Shown here: positions 30,559-38,020 of the stretch, in pieces
How positions within the stretch are numbered: the stretch's first letter is position 1
Layout: each line of letters opens with the position of its first letter
Source: an uncultured Verrucomicrobiota bacterium
GTDB lineage: Bacteria > Verrucomicrobiota > Verrucomicrobiia > Opitutales > Intestinicryptomonadaceae
Direction: 5' to 3'
Assembly: GCA_949287395.1 (NCBI GenBank)
Contig: CASEFZ010000109.1
Span: 1 to 39,196 of the forward strand
Length of the DNA: 39,196 nt
Position numbers and translations under genes: made by a program
The notes under the pieces: model-generated
Databases searched by the model: none
What the model was told of the DNA's origin: nothing
The model's input: only the letters and a program-made list of their open reading frames with translations

Positions 30559-31614
30559 CTAATCGCCCCCGCGCTGCGCCCCCTTAAAAAGCGACAACTC
30601 CGACTGCTTCGGACTCTGGTTTTTTTTGGGCGGCGTTGCAGGATTGTGAAGGTGCCTTGGAGCCCTTCCCGTGCGCTCCTCTATTGTCTGGGAGACCTCC
30701 TTTACAATCCTGTCGCAAATGCGCTGTATGTGCATTTTCAGCCACATTACGGTGGAACTCTCCGGAGTGTAAACATTCGGCCCGTATGCGTCTATGCGCC
30801 CGTTTTCAAGAAGCATGTCGTTTTGTTCGAACTCCGAACGCCTATCCGGGGTATAAACTGCGAAGGCCTTGCCGCCCCCATTTCTGACAACGGAAAATAC
30901 CGGCACGTCGCTTGGCCCGTCCGCTATGTAAATCATGTTCTTTATGGGAACGCGGCGGTCAGCCTCTAAAATCCGCGCGTTGACATCTATGGCCGGATTC
31001 TTATTGGTGCCCTTGTTTATCTCAAAGATAAAGCGAGTCTTGATTGTGTTGTCCACCATGACGCCTATCTGGTTTATCTGCGCGGACAAAGTTGACAAAT
31101 CAAACTCGGGCTGTCGGGAAAAATACGGGGGCAAGGGCTCCTCTATGAATTCGCAGCCAAAAATTCCGTCGACATACTTGGCCACGGCGCTGCCGCGTAT
31201 CATTTCGGCGAGGCCTGTGCTGACTATGTAGTGCTCAAGGCGTATGTCCAGCTTTGAGTAGGCGGGAGCCCTGACAACAGAGCGCAAGTCCGCAAAAAGA
31301 TCGGGTATGCCGTCGCAGAACTCCAATCGCCCGCCAAGCTCCCTGAGCTTGGCGTTGCTAAGCCCGTTCATATAGCCGCTCTTTACAAAACTTAAAAGAT
31401 GGTTTAAATAGACGGTTTCGGGAGAAACGCGTATTCCCCTGCTCTTGTAGAATTCGGGAAGCAAGTTTACTTCGCGCCAAAAGAGTTTTTCGTCTATGTT
31501 GTACTCTTTAAATATTGGCGTCTGCATGTAGCCCTTAATAAGGGTCTTGTCAAAATCCCAAATGCAGGCTATTATGTGTGTCTGCCTCAGCGAGGCGTCG
31601 GCATCATTCTTCAT
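30559..31614 (-). CDS. HAD-superfamily hydrolase
   Basis: A 351-residue cytoplasmic phosphatase-like protein. HAD motif I is CIWDFDKTLIKG (Asp20, Asp22). A helical cap follows. YIVSTGLAEM fits motif II, and the later MVDNTIKTRFIFEINKG contains a candidate motif III lysine. MIYIADGPSDVPVFSVV is motif IV with the metal-binding Asp pair. The protein is long for the family, and the last 50 residues (ERTGRAPRHLHNPATPPKKNQSPKQSE...) form a basic, proline-rich, probably disordered tail. Substrate unknown. It is transcribed alone, convergent with dinG and divergent from the regulator at 31977. No Shine-Dalgarno is seen before the ATG. Confidence 0.82.
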   Translation of the reverse strand: MKNDADASLRQTHIIACIWDFDKTLIKGYMQTPIFKEYNIDEKLFWREVNLLPEFYKSRGIRVSPETVYLNHLLSFVKSGYMNGLSNAKLRELGGRLEFCDGIPDLFADLRSVVRAPAYSKLDIRLEHYIVSTGLAEMIRGSAVAKYVDGIFGCEFIEEPLPPYFSRQPEFDLSTLSAQINQIGVMVDNTIKTRFIFEINKGTNKNPAIDVNARILEADRRVPIKNMIYIADGPSDVPVFSVVRNGGGKAFAVYTPDRRSEFEQNDMLLENGRIDAYGPNVYTPESSTVMWLKMHIQRICDRIVKEVSQTIEERTGRAPRHLHNPATPPKKNQSPKQSELSLFKGAQRGGD

Positions 31615-31976
31615 CGGGGCGGATTCTTAATATGCGCAAAAAAAATGCAAGTTTTTAGCTTTGCGGCTGCCCTACAACCGAAATTAAAAATTTTTCAGCG
31701 CTTAAACCGTAAAAAATCCACGCGGAAAAAGATCAAAGTTTTTTTCTGCAAGGCATTCAACGGGAAGCGCGGCAAAGAAATAAAAAATTTTTTGCCATTA
31801 GTCCCTTTCAAAGAGACATTGCAAGACTTGCCTTACACCGCATTTGAAAGTCGCTGCAACACGAATTACTACGCGCCGGGAAAAGTTGTGTTTTAGCCGG
31901 ATGTAAGAACAAGGCAATTTAGCATTTCCGCCCGGATACAGAAAGATTAAAAGGGAAGAGACAGGGAGTAAAATTT
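31615..31976. other. Divergent intergenic region before the regulator operon
   Basis: About 360 bp, A/T-rich with several poly-A/T blocks, between the HAD gene (-) and the regulator operon (+), so it must hold both promoters. I find no clear -24/-12 GG-GC sigma-54 element and no convincing gene. The ribosome site AGGGAG lies at the right end (31963-31968), 8 bases before the GTG start. Confidence 0.4.
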
Positions 31977-33710
31977 GTGTGGCGCAAAAATTCAAAAAAT
32001 GCTTTAATCCGGCAGAAATTTCAGATGCGCACAAAAGAAAAACCGACGAAAAAACCGCTCAAGGACGCGGGCGCGGAACTGCCCCACGGAGCTTCTGCGC
32101 TAAAAAAGGCCCGCAAGTCTAAGGGCGCGGGAAAAGCCTTAAAAAGGGCGGCATCCGCCGACAAAACTCCGCCTTATTGCGGAATTCCAACCGACAGGAA
32201 ACTTGTTTTGTCGGTTCTGCACAAGATAAGCAGAATTTTGGTGACAGTGCCCGATGTGCACGAGCTTTTGAGGGAAGTTTTAGACATATTGTGCACGCAA
32301 ATGGGGCTTTCAAGGGCAACCGTGACGCTTAGAAACGGCGACGCCCTTGTAATAACTGCCTCGCACGGCCTATCGGACGAGGAAATGAGGCGCGGCTTTT
32401 ACCGAATGGGAGAGGGCGTCACAGGCAGAGTTGCCGAAACGGGCAAGTCTATAATTGTTCCCGACATAAGCAAATCGGCGGATTTTTTAAACAGGACGCA
32501 AAGCCGGCAGATAAATTCCCGCACGGCCTTTCTTTGCGTGCCCATAAAGAGGGAGGGCAACCTTATAGGCACCCTCAGCATAGACAGGTTCGACCCAACC
32601 GAACAGACGCTGCAAACCGACGTAAAGCTGCTGGAAACGGTGGCCAATCTGATTGCCGAAGCCGTGGGCGTAATATTGGCCCAGCGCAGGGAAAACGAGA
32701 AACTCTCAAAGCAGAACCAGAGGCTGAGGCAGAAACTTCAGACGCAGTTGCATCCAAAAAGCCCGATAGGCACAAGCGCGTCCATTATAAAGACCTACGA
32801 GCAGCTACAGCGCGCCGGGGAGAGCACCTCACACATACTAATACGCGGAGAATACGGGGCCGGGAAAGATTTTGCCATGAGGGTGATAGCATCTTCGCCC
32901 ATCTGGAGGGACAAGCGCGTGGAAACGCTTGACTGCTCTACCCTCAGCGATTCCGTCATAGACGCCAAACTTTTTGGAACCGACGGATACGAGTCGTCGG
33001 CAGGGGCGCTCGAGAGGGTCGGAGACGGCATTGTATACCTCGACGCAATGGGCTTGATAGGCAAGCCGCTCCAGCTAAAGCTGCTGAAATTCATGAAATA
33101 CGCAACCTTCAAGAAGGTTGGTTCCGATACGGAAATACAGAGCAAGGCGCGCATAATAGCCTCGACCGCCGGAGACCTTGAAGCGCGCGTCGGAGACGGC
33201 ATAGTGCGCCAGGATTTCTACTATTTTTTTGCCGGCTCAACCATATTTATCCCCCCCCTGAGAAAGCGCCGCCGCGACATTCCGGCGCTGGCTAAATATT
33301 TTATGCGCAAGCACGCGTCGCTGAGGCAGAAAAAGGTTACCGACATATCCGATGGTGCAATGGGAATGCTCTGCGCCTACCACTGGCCAAGCAATGTTAG
33401 GGAGCTTGAAAATTGCATAGAAAGGGCCGTGATAATATCAGCAGGGCCCGTTATATGCGAAAGCGACCTTCCGCCTTCGCTTCAAACCCCGCAGTCAACC
33501 AATACCTCAAAATTTCGGGACGAAGGCTCCATAGACTTTCAAAAGATGGTTGGGGAATTCGAGCGAGACCTGATTGTGGAGGCTCTTGTTGCAAACGGCG
33601 GGAACGCCGCCGCGGCTGCGCGTTCGCTTTCGGTTTCCAGAAGAATATTCAACTATAAGACGGCAAAGCTTGGCATAACGCCCAAGACCTACCGTTCCAG
33701 GCTGAAATGA
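31977..33710 (+). CDS. NifA/NtrC-like GAF-AAA-Fis regulator with degenerate sigma-54 motifs
   Basis: A 577-residue transcription-factor homolog. It has a Lys-rich N-terminus (1-70), a GAF domain (about 75-232), a coiled linker, an AAA+ domain (about 264-500) and a Fis-type helix-turn-helix (about 525-572, GGNAAAAARSLSVSRRIFNYKTAKLGI). Walker A GEYGAGKD (291-298) is kept. The GAFTGA loop that contacts sigma-54 is absent: after KLFGTDG only YESSAGALERVGDG follows. Walker B reads YLDAMG, with Ala357 where the catalytic Glu of DE should be. The second Arg-finger position reads YYFF rather than YYRL. It probably does not activate sigma-54. The GTG start at 31977 has AGGGAG 8 bases upstream. The envelope genes follow. 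Confidence 0.87.
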   Translation: MWRKNSKNALIRQKFQMRTKEKPTKKPLKDAGAELPHGASALKKARKSKGAGKALKRAASADKTPPYCGIPTDRKLVLSVLHKISRILVTVPDVHELLREVLDILCTQMGLSRATVTLRNGDALVITASHGLSDEEMRRGFYRMGEGVTGRVAETGKSIIVPDISKSADFLNRTQSRQINSRTAFLCVPIKREGNLIGTLSIDRFDPTEQTLQTDVKLLETVANLIAEAVGVILAQRRENEKLSKQNQRLRQKLQTQLHPKSPIGTSASIIKTYEQLQRAGESTSHILIRGEYGAGKDFAMRVIASSPIWRDKRVETLDCSTLSDSVIDAKLFGTDGYESSAGALERVGDGIVYLDAMGLIGKPLQLKLLKFMKYATFKKVGSDTEIQSKARIIASTAGDLEARVGDGIVRQDFYYFFAGSTIFIPPLRKRRRDIPALAKYFMRKHASLRQKKVTDISDGAMGMLCAYHWPSNVRELENCIERAVIISAGPVICESDLPPSLQTPQSTNTSKFRDEGSIDFQKMVGEFERDLIVEALVANGGNAAAAARSLSVSRRIFNYKTAKLGITPKTYRSRLK

Positions 33711-33805
33711 GCCTGCGCGGCAAAAAGATTTGCGCGCGTTTAATGCAAATGCGTTTTCTGTTGCTATTTTGCGCAAATTATCTTGGAATTGCGCGGAAAA
33801 TGAAA

Positions 33806-35161
33806 ATGGGAGAATTTTTGAGAGTGTGCGTATGCGGCGCGCTTTTGTGTGCGTGCGTTCTTGCGCGCGCGGCCCTCGTTTGGGAGGAAGGCAAGGGGTG
33901 GACCATACAGGGCGGCATCATCGCCAACGTAGTTGGGGAAAATGTCAACGTTCAAAATGCGCTTGAGGCCATGAACGAGGGCAAGAAGGCCTTTGACGAG
34001 GGCGACTATTGGCTTGCGCTTGGCTACTACCAGACTGTTGTGCGCGACTATCCAACCTCGATATTTGCGCCCGAAGCCTACTATCAGATGGCCAAGGTTT
34101 ACCAGGCGCGCGGACAATTTGAAAATGCCTTCAACGCCTTCGAGGAAATAGTTAAGAACTACCCCGACTACCCAAACTTCAACATGGTTGTGGGCGCCGA
34201 ATACGAGCTTGCGTCGGTTATACAAGGCGGGGCAACTCCGTACCTTTGGGGGTGGTTCCCGTGGTTTACAAATTACAATGACGCAATAAAAATTTACGAG
34301 GCCGTTGTAAAAAATGCGCCCTACAGCGACTATGCGCCCATAGCCCTCATGAATGTTGCCCTTGTGGCAGAACAGGAGGGCACCTACGAAACGGCCTTTG
34401 ACGCCCTTGACCGTCTGATAAACACTTATCCCAAAAGCCTCTTCACCTCCGACGCCTACCTTCAGATGGCGAAAGTTTACCGCAAGCTTGTAGAGGGTCC
34501 GGAATACGACCAAACACCCACAAGAAACGCCATAAGTTTCTTTCACGACTACCTGATTTTATTTCCGCAGGAGGCAGAGGTCGCAAATGCCGAAGAAGGC
34601 CTTGAGGAAATGGAGGACACTCTTGCACGAAGCAGGCTTTTGATGGGAGACTTCTTTTATTACTACCGCAACAATTCCCTTGCCGCGTCGATTTTCTACA
34701 ACGAGACTATAACCATAGCCCCGAACAGCAAGGCTGCCGAAGAAGCTAAAGCGCAGCTTGCCAAAATAGAGAAAGGCATACCCGCCCCCATGACTCCGTA
34801 CGACTGGTTCTGGGGCAGGTATCAAAAACCCACCGTTGACCAGTTTGAGGATGAATCCAGGGTTGAGGAGATAAATAATGAAAATTTTGCCATTATGAGC
34901 CTCGACGATTTCTTGGCAACGCCCGGAGCTGTTGTGGAGGAGACTGTCACGCCGTCGGGCCAGCCAGTTTCCACGCAGTATTTTGCGCCGCTTTTTGGCG
35001 AGAGCCTCGACGATTTCCTCATGCAGGGCGAATCTTCGACGGTTCAGCCGGTTCCAAACACTTCGGTTCCTGAGGCCATGCAGAAGGCTGTTGCCGAGAA
35101 GGAGGCCGCACAAAAGGCTGAGAAGGCCGCGGCTGCCGACGGCGGCGGCTCAAAAGAATGA
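33806..35161 (+). CDS. BamD-like TPR outer-membrane assembly protein
   Basis: A 451-residue exported protein with TPR repeats like BamD/YfiO, which helps insert beta-barrel proteins. The signal sequence is MGEFLRVCVCGALLCACVLARA; no standard lipobox is seen. TPR-type repeats run from about residue 48 to 350 (AFDEGDYWLALGYYQTVVRDYPTS, AYYQMAKVYQARGQFENAF, IALMNVALVAEQEGTYETAF, NNSLAASIFYNETITIAPNS). The last 100 residues are acidic, then Ala/Lys/Glu-rich and probably disordered, making it longer than E. coli BamD (about 245 residues). I took the ATG at 33806 because GGAA lies 7 bases upstream. ATGs at 33800 and 33707 (overlapping the regulator stop as ATGA) are alternatives. lptE follows after 19 bp. 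Confidence 0.8.
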   Translation: MGEFLRVCVCGALLCACVLARAALVWEEGKGWTIQGGIIANVVGENVNVQNALEAMNEGKKAFDEGDYWLALGYYQTVVRDYPTSIFAPEAYYQMAKVYQARGQFENAFNAFEEIVKNYPDYPNFNMVVGAEYELASVIQGGATPYLWGWFPWFTNYNDAIKIYEAVVKNAPYSDYAPIALMNVALVAEQEGTYETAFDALDRLINTYPKSLFTSDAYLQMAKVYRKLVEGPEYDQTPTRNAISFFHDYLILFPQEAEVANAEEGLEEMEDTLARSRLLMGDFFYYYRNNSLAASIFYNETITIAPNSKAAEEAKAQLAKIEKGIPAPMTPYDWFWGRYQKPTVDQFEDESRVEEINNENFAIMSLDDFLATPGAVVEETVTPSGQPVSTQYFAPLFGESLDDFLMQGESSTVQPVPNTSVPEAMQKAVAEKEAAQKAEKAAAADGGGSKE

Positions 35162-35180
35162 AAGCTATAGCGGAGGTTTT

Positions 35181-35696
35181 ATGAAAAGGATTTTTTTGGG
35201 AATTTTTTGCGCGTTTGGCGCGTTTCTGCTTGGCGGATGCTTCAGCTACAAGCTTGCGGGGACCCCAACGGAACTTCCGTTTAATTCAGTCTATGTGCAG
35301 CCGGTAAAGAATTACTCCTATGCGCCGCAGGCGGCGGCACTGCTGTCGAACGCGATAAGCCAGAGCCTTTTGCAAGCGCCGGACATAACTCTCGCCGGAC
35401 CCGACGACGCCCAGGCCACTTTAACTACGGAAATTGTCGACTACACCAGAACCCCCATCGCCACACAGGCGCACGATACGGCGCTTGCGGCCTCTTACAT
35501 GATAATGGCCACGGCAAAATGCACTCTGACAAAATCCAACGGAGACGTCATATTTAAGGATAGAAAGGTAAAGGCGAAAACTTACGTTTATCTAAATGGA
35601 AGCGGAGCCTTAATTTTCGACGAATACCAAAACATGCCCGTACTGATGCGGGAGCTTGGCGGGAAGATAAAAGACGCCGTCATAGGGATATGGTAA
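35181..35696 (+). CDS. lptE: LptE-like LPS-assembly lipoprotein
   Basis: Predicted outer-membrane lipoprotein that plugs LptD and helps place lipopolysaccharide in the outer leaflet. The 171-residue protein has a lipoprotein signal MKRIFLGIFCAFGAFLLGGC with the lipobox LGGC (Cys20), then YKLAGTPTELPFNSVYVQPVKNYSYAP, a beta-alpha fold typical of the LptE/YbaY-like family (Y..F..V.P..N). The start at 35181 has CGGAGG 4-5 bases upstream. It lies 19 bp after the BamD-like gene, and its stop overlaps rpe by 7 bases. The pairing with a BamD-like gene supports an envelope role. Sequence similarity within LptE is low, so the name rests on fold pattern, lipobox and context. Confidence 0.78.
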   Translation: MKRIFLGIFCAFGAFLLGGCFSYKLAGTPTELPFNSVYVQPVKNYSYAPQAAALLSNAISQSLLQAPDITLAGPDDAQATLTTEIVDYTRTPIATQAHDTALAASYMIMATAKCTLTKSNGDVIFKDRKVKAKTYVYLNGSGALIFDEYQNMPVLMRELGGKIKDAVIGIW

Positions 35697-36343
35697 GCAA
35701 CTCTCTGAAGCTGGCGCCGTCCATTTTGGGCGGCGACCATTCCATGTTGGCCGAGGCCGTGAGGCTGATAAAGGCCGAGGGGTTAACTTGGGTCCATGTG
35801 GACGTCATGGACGGACATTTTGTGCCGAATGTGTCATTTGGGCCCGGTGTTGTGGCGGCCTTAAAGAAGCGTTATCCGGACATGTTCTACGACGTCCACT
35901 TAATGTTGGACAACCCAAACCTCTACATAAAAGCCTTTGCCGACGCCGGCGCGGACTTGATTTCAATTCATGTGGAACCGGAATATCCCGTCTGGGAAAC
36001 TCTCGACGAAATACACCTTGCGGGGAAAAAGTCGGGGATAGTCCTAAACGCGGGCACACCGGTGGGAGATTTGGCCCCGTATCTGCCAAAGGTAGATTTG
36101 GCGTTGGTAATGAGCGTCAGGGCCGGTTTCGGAGGGCAGGCGTTCAACGCGTCAGCCCTAAAAAGCCTGTCGGCTCTAAAATCTATGAGGGATGAAATGA
36201 AGCTCTCTTTCAGGATAGAGGTCGACGGCGGCATAAACGCGGAAAATGTCGGCGCGGCTATTGAGGCAGGCGCCGACACGATAGTTGCGGGAACTTCGTT
36301 CTTCCGTTCCCCAAAAGAATTGAAATCGGCAATGGGCATATAG
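35690..36343 (+). CDS. rpe: Ribulose-phosphate 3-epimerase
   Basis: Interconverts ribulose 5-phosphate and xylulose 5-phosphate in the pentose phosphate pathway. The 217-residue TIM barrel has LAPSILGGDH, WVHVDVMDGHFVPNVSFGP (metal ligands His36 and Asp38), YDVHLMLDNP (His70), VDGGINAEN (metal Asp) and IVAGTSFFRS at the phosphate site. The phosphate-side loop usually reads MSVNPGFGGQ; here it is MSVRAGFGGQ (residues 141-150), an unusual change. Its ATG overlaps the lptE stop by 7 bases, so it ends the regulator-bamD-lptE unit. Metal and phosphate ligands are otherwise present, so function is likely kept. Confidence 0.92.
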   Translation: MVSNSLKLAPSILGGDHSMLAEAVRLIKAEGLTWVHVDVMDGHFVPNVSFGPGVVAALKKRYPDMFYDVHLMLDNPNLYIKAFADAGADLISIHVEPEYPVWETLDEIHLAGKKSGIVLNAGTPVGDLAPYLPKVDLALVMSVRAGFGGQAFNASALKSLSALKSMRDEMKLSFRIEVDGGINAENVGAAIEAGADTIVAGTSFFRSPKELKSAMGI

Positions 36344-36689
36344 AATCCACGCGCTGCCGGGCTTGAAAATTCCAATAAAAAAACAATTCCCGCTTGCTGG
36401 CCCGTTGAATTGCGTTTTTTAACGCAAAATTTGCGCGGCGAAAAAAACCTTTTTTTAGGCTTCGCGAACAAGCCTTGGGCGTCCGCCATGAGAGCTGATT
36501 GCAAGAGATTTTCCCGATGTAAAATGGCGAATCTTTTAAGCGCTAATAAAACGCCCCTTGGCGCAGGAAGAATTTTGCGCTCAATGCGTCCTTCCTGTAA
36601 AAAAGCCTGCCAGCAAGCGTGGCGCAAAGAAAAATCCACCACAACCCAGCCGGTTGGAAGGCCACCGCATTTGCGTGACAAAAAAACTT
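36344..36689. other. Intergenic region between convergent rpe and DUF2156-GNAT genes
   Basis: About 345 bp without a believable gene. A perfect 7-bp stem, TTGCGTT (36410-36416) with AACGCAA (36421-36427), with a T4 loop is the best terminator-like structure for either strand, though it lacks a strong U-tract outside the stem. The remainder is A/T-rich with no clear signal. Confidence 0.45.
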
Positions 36690-37958
36690 TCAGAATTTAA
36701 ACGGCGTAAACGTGTCCATAACTTTCGCCATGGGCCCATAGACACCACGCCCTTCGGGAGTTGATATGCACGTTATGTAAGAGACCCCTTTTGAAAACAG
36801 AAAGTTTGTAATGTGGGCGCATAGTTTCTTTCCTGCGCCCATTCCCCTGAATTGCGGGTCTACAAACAAGTCCAATAGGTAGGCGTCGCTTACGCCGTCG
36901 GACAGAGCCCTAAAAAACCCGGCAAGCCGCACGCCGTCGAACGCCCCAAAAAAACAGTAGCTGTTTTTGACAATCGACTCCACCTGGCGCGGTATGTCTG
37001 CGTCTTCGCCGTCAAACCAGCCAGACAATGAGTACAGACTCAAAACCTGCCCCAAAATATCGGTGTCTTTCGGATCTATTTTTCTGACGCTAAAACGCGC
37101 GCCGGCCGGATACAACATTCCGCGCTCGAACATGAACGGATCCAGCGACCTCTTTGCATGACGCAAATTTTCAAGCCCCATATCCTGTTCCCTGTTCATT
37201 ATCCGGCCCCCTTTTGAGAGAATATACTGCGCCTCAAGCTTAACTATCATTTGGGCAGCGCCCTCGCATGACTTGTCGGATTTTTCAAAACTCACATCGA
37301 AGACTTCGTCGTTAATTTTGCAAATGAGCGCCGCCGCCACGATTTTCCCCGAAGAGTTCTTCAACGCCACCCCGCCCCAGCCGAGAACGTCAAAGTTGTC
37401 GAACGCGCACGATATTGCGGCGGTTTCGGAATCGCACTCCATGGCCTCCATAAACGCGCGAGCCTCGGCGGTGTTGCCCGCGCACAAATCCTCGCAAGTC
37501 CAGCCGGGATTCTCCGATGTAAAGTGCTTTATATGGTTGCGCTTTTTTCTCAAAAGCGGCCCCTTCAATTCAAAAATATCCGCTGCGTTGTATAGGTAGT
37601 CGAAGTATTTTTCTTCAAGCTTGAGTTCAAAAAAATCTTTCGCGTTGGGATAGGCATCAAAATAGCCTGGAGGAATATCGTAAACGCTGGAAACCTTAAA
37701 GCCGCACGCCTCGACCTCGCAAACCAGCCTGAACAAATCCTCAGGCGGGGTTGCCTCCCCCAACGGGTACATCAGCCACCCGTTCGACTTTTCAAAAATG
37801 ACCAGTCTTCCATTCCAATCGGCCACGCGGTAATCGAAGAATATTCTCCACACGTACGCCACCGCAAAACACCTCTCGCACCCCGGGGATGGATATTTGC
37901 GGCAAAGCTCCTCAAACAGGGGCTTATCCCCCAGCGAAAATTCCCTAAAATTCAACAT
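36690..37958 (-). CDS. DUF2156 (phosphatidylglycerol lysyltransferase-like) fused to a GNAT domain
   Basis: A 422-residue cytoplasmic protein with two acyltransferase-fold halves. Residues 1-290 match DUF2156 (LNFREFSLGDKPLFEELCRKYPS, AYVWRIFFDYRVADWNGRLVIF, LLRKKRNHIKHF, then IMNREQDMGLENLRHAKRSLDP), related to the C-terminal domain of lysyl-phosphatidylglycerol synthases and tRNA-dependent aminoacyl transferases. Residues about 295-422 are a GNAT N-acetyltransferase with the acetyl-CoA loop VDPQFRGMGAGKKL (about 367-380). The fusion may transfer two groups or act on one substrate in sequence; function is not known. It is transcribed toward rpe, starts 62 bp after the ffh stop on the same strand, and may be read from the ffh transcript. 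Confidence 0.85.
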   Translation of the reverse strand: MLNFREFSLGDKPLFEELCRKYPSPGCERCFAVAYVWRIFFDYRVADWNGRLVIFEKSNGWLMYPLGEATPPEDLFRLVCEVEACGFKVSSVYDIPPGYFDAYPNAKDFFELKLEEKYFDYLYNAADIFELKGPLLRKKRNHIKHFTSENPGWTCEDLCAGNTAEARAFMEAMECDSETAAISCAFDNFDVLGWGGVALKNSSGKIVAAALICKINDEVFDVSFEKSDKSCEGAAQMIVKLEAQYILSKGGRIMNREQDMGLENLRHAKRSLDPFMFERGMLYPAGARFSVRKIDPKDTDILGQVLSLYSLSGWFDGEDADIPRQVESIVKNSYCFFGAFDGVRLAGFFRALSDGVSDAYLLDLFVDPQFRGMGAGKKLCAHITNFLFSKGVSYITCISTPEGRGVYGPMAKVMDTFTPFKF

Positions 37959-38020
37959 CTCAACGGCCCTTCATAAGTCCGTAGTTTTGACAATTCCCGA
38001 ACGAAAATGTGCAAAAAAAT

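Noticed and set aside
36450-36476. AGGCTT/AAGCCT hairpin as a terminator
   Set aside because: The stem is perfect, but the A/T tract lies on the wrong side for termination on either strand.
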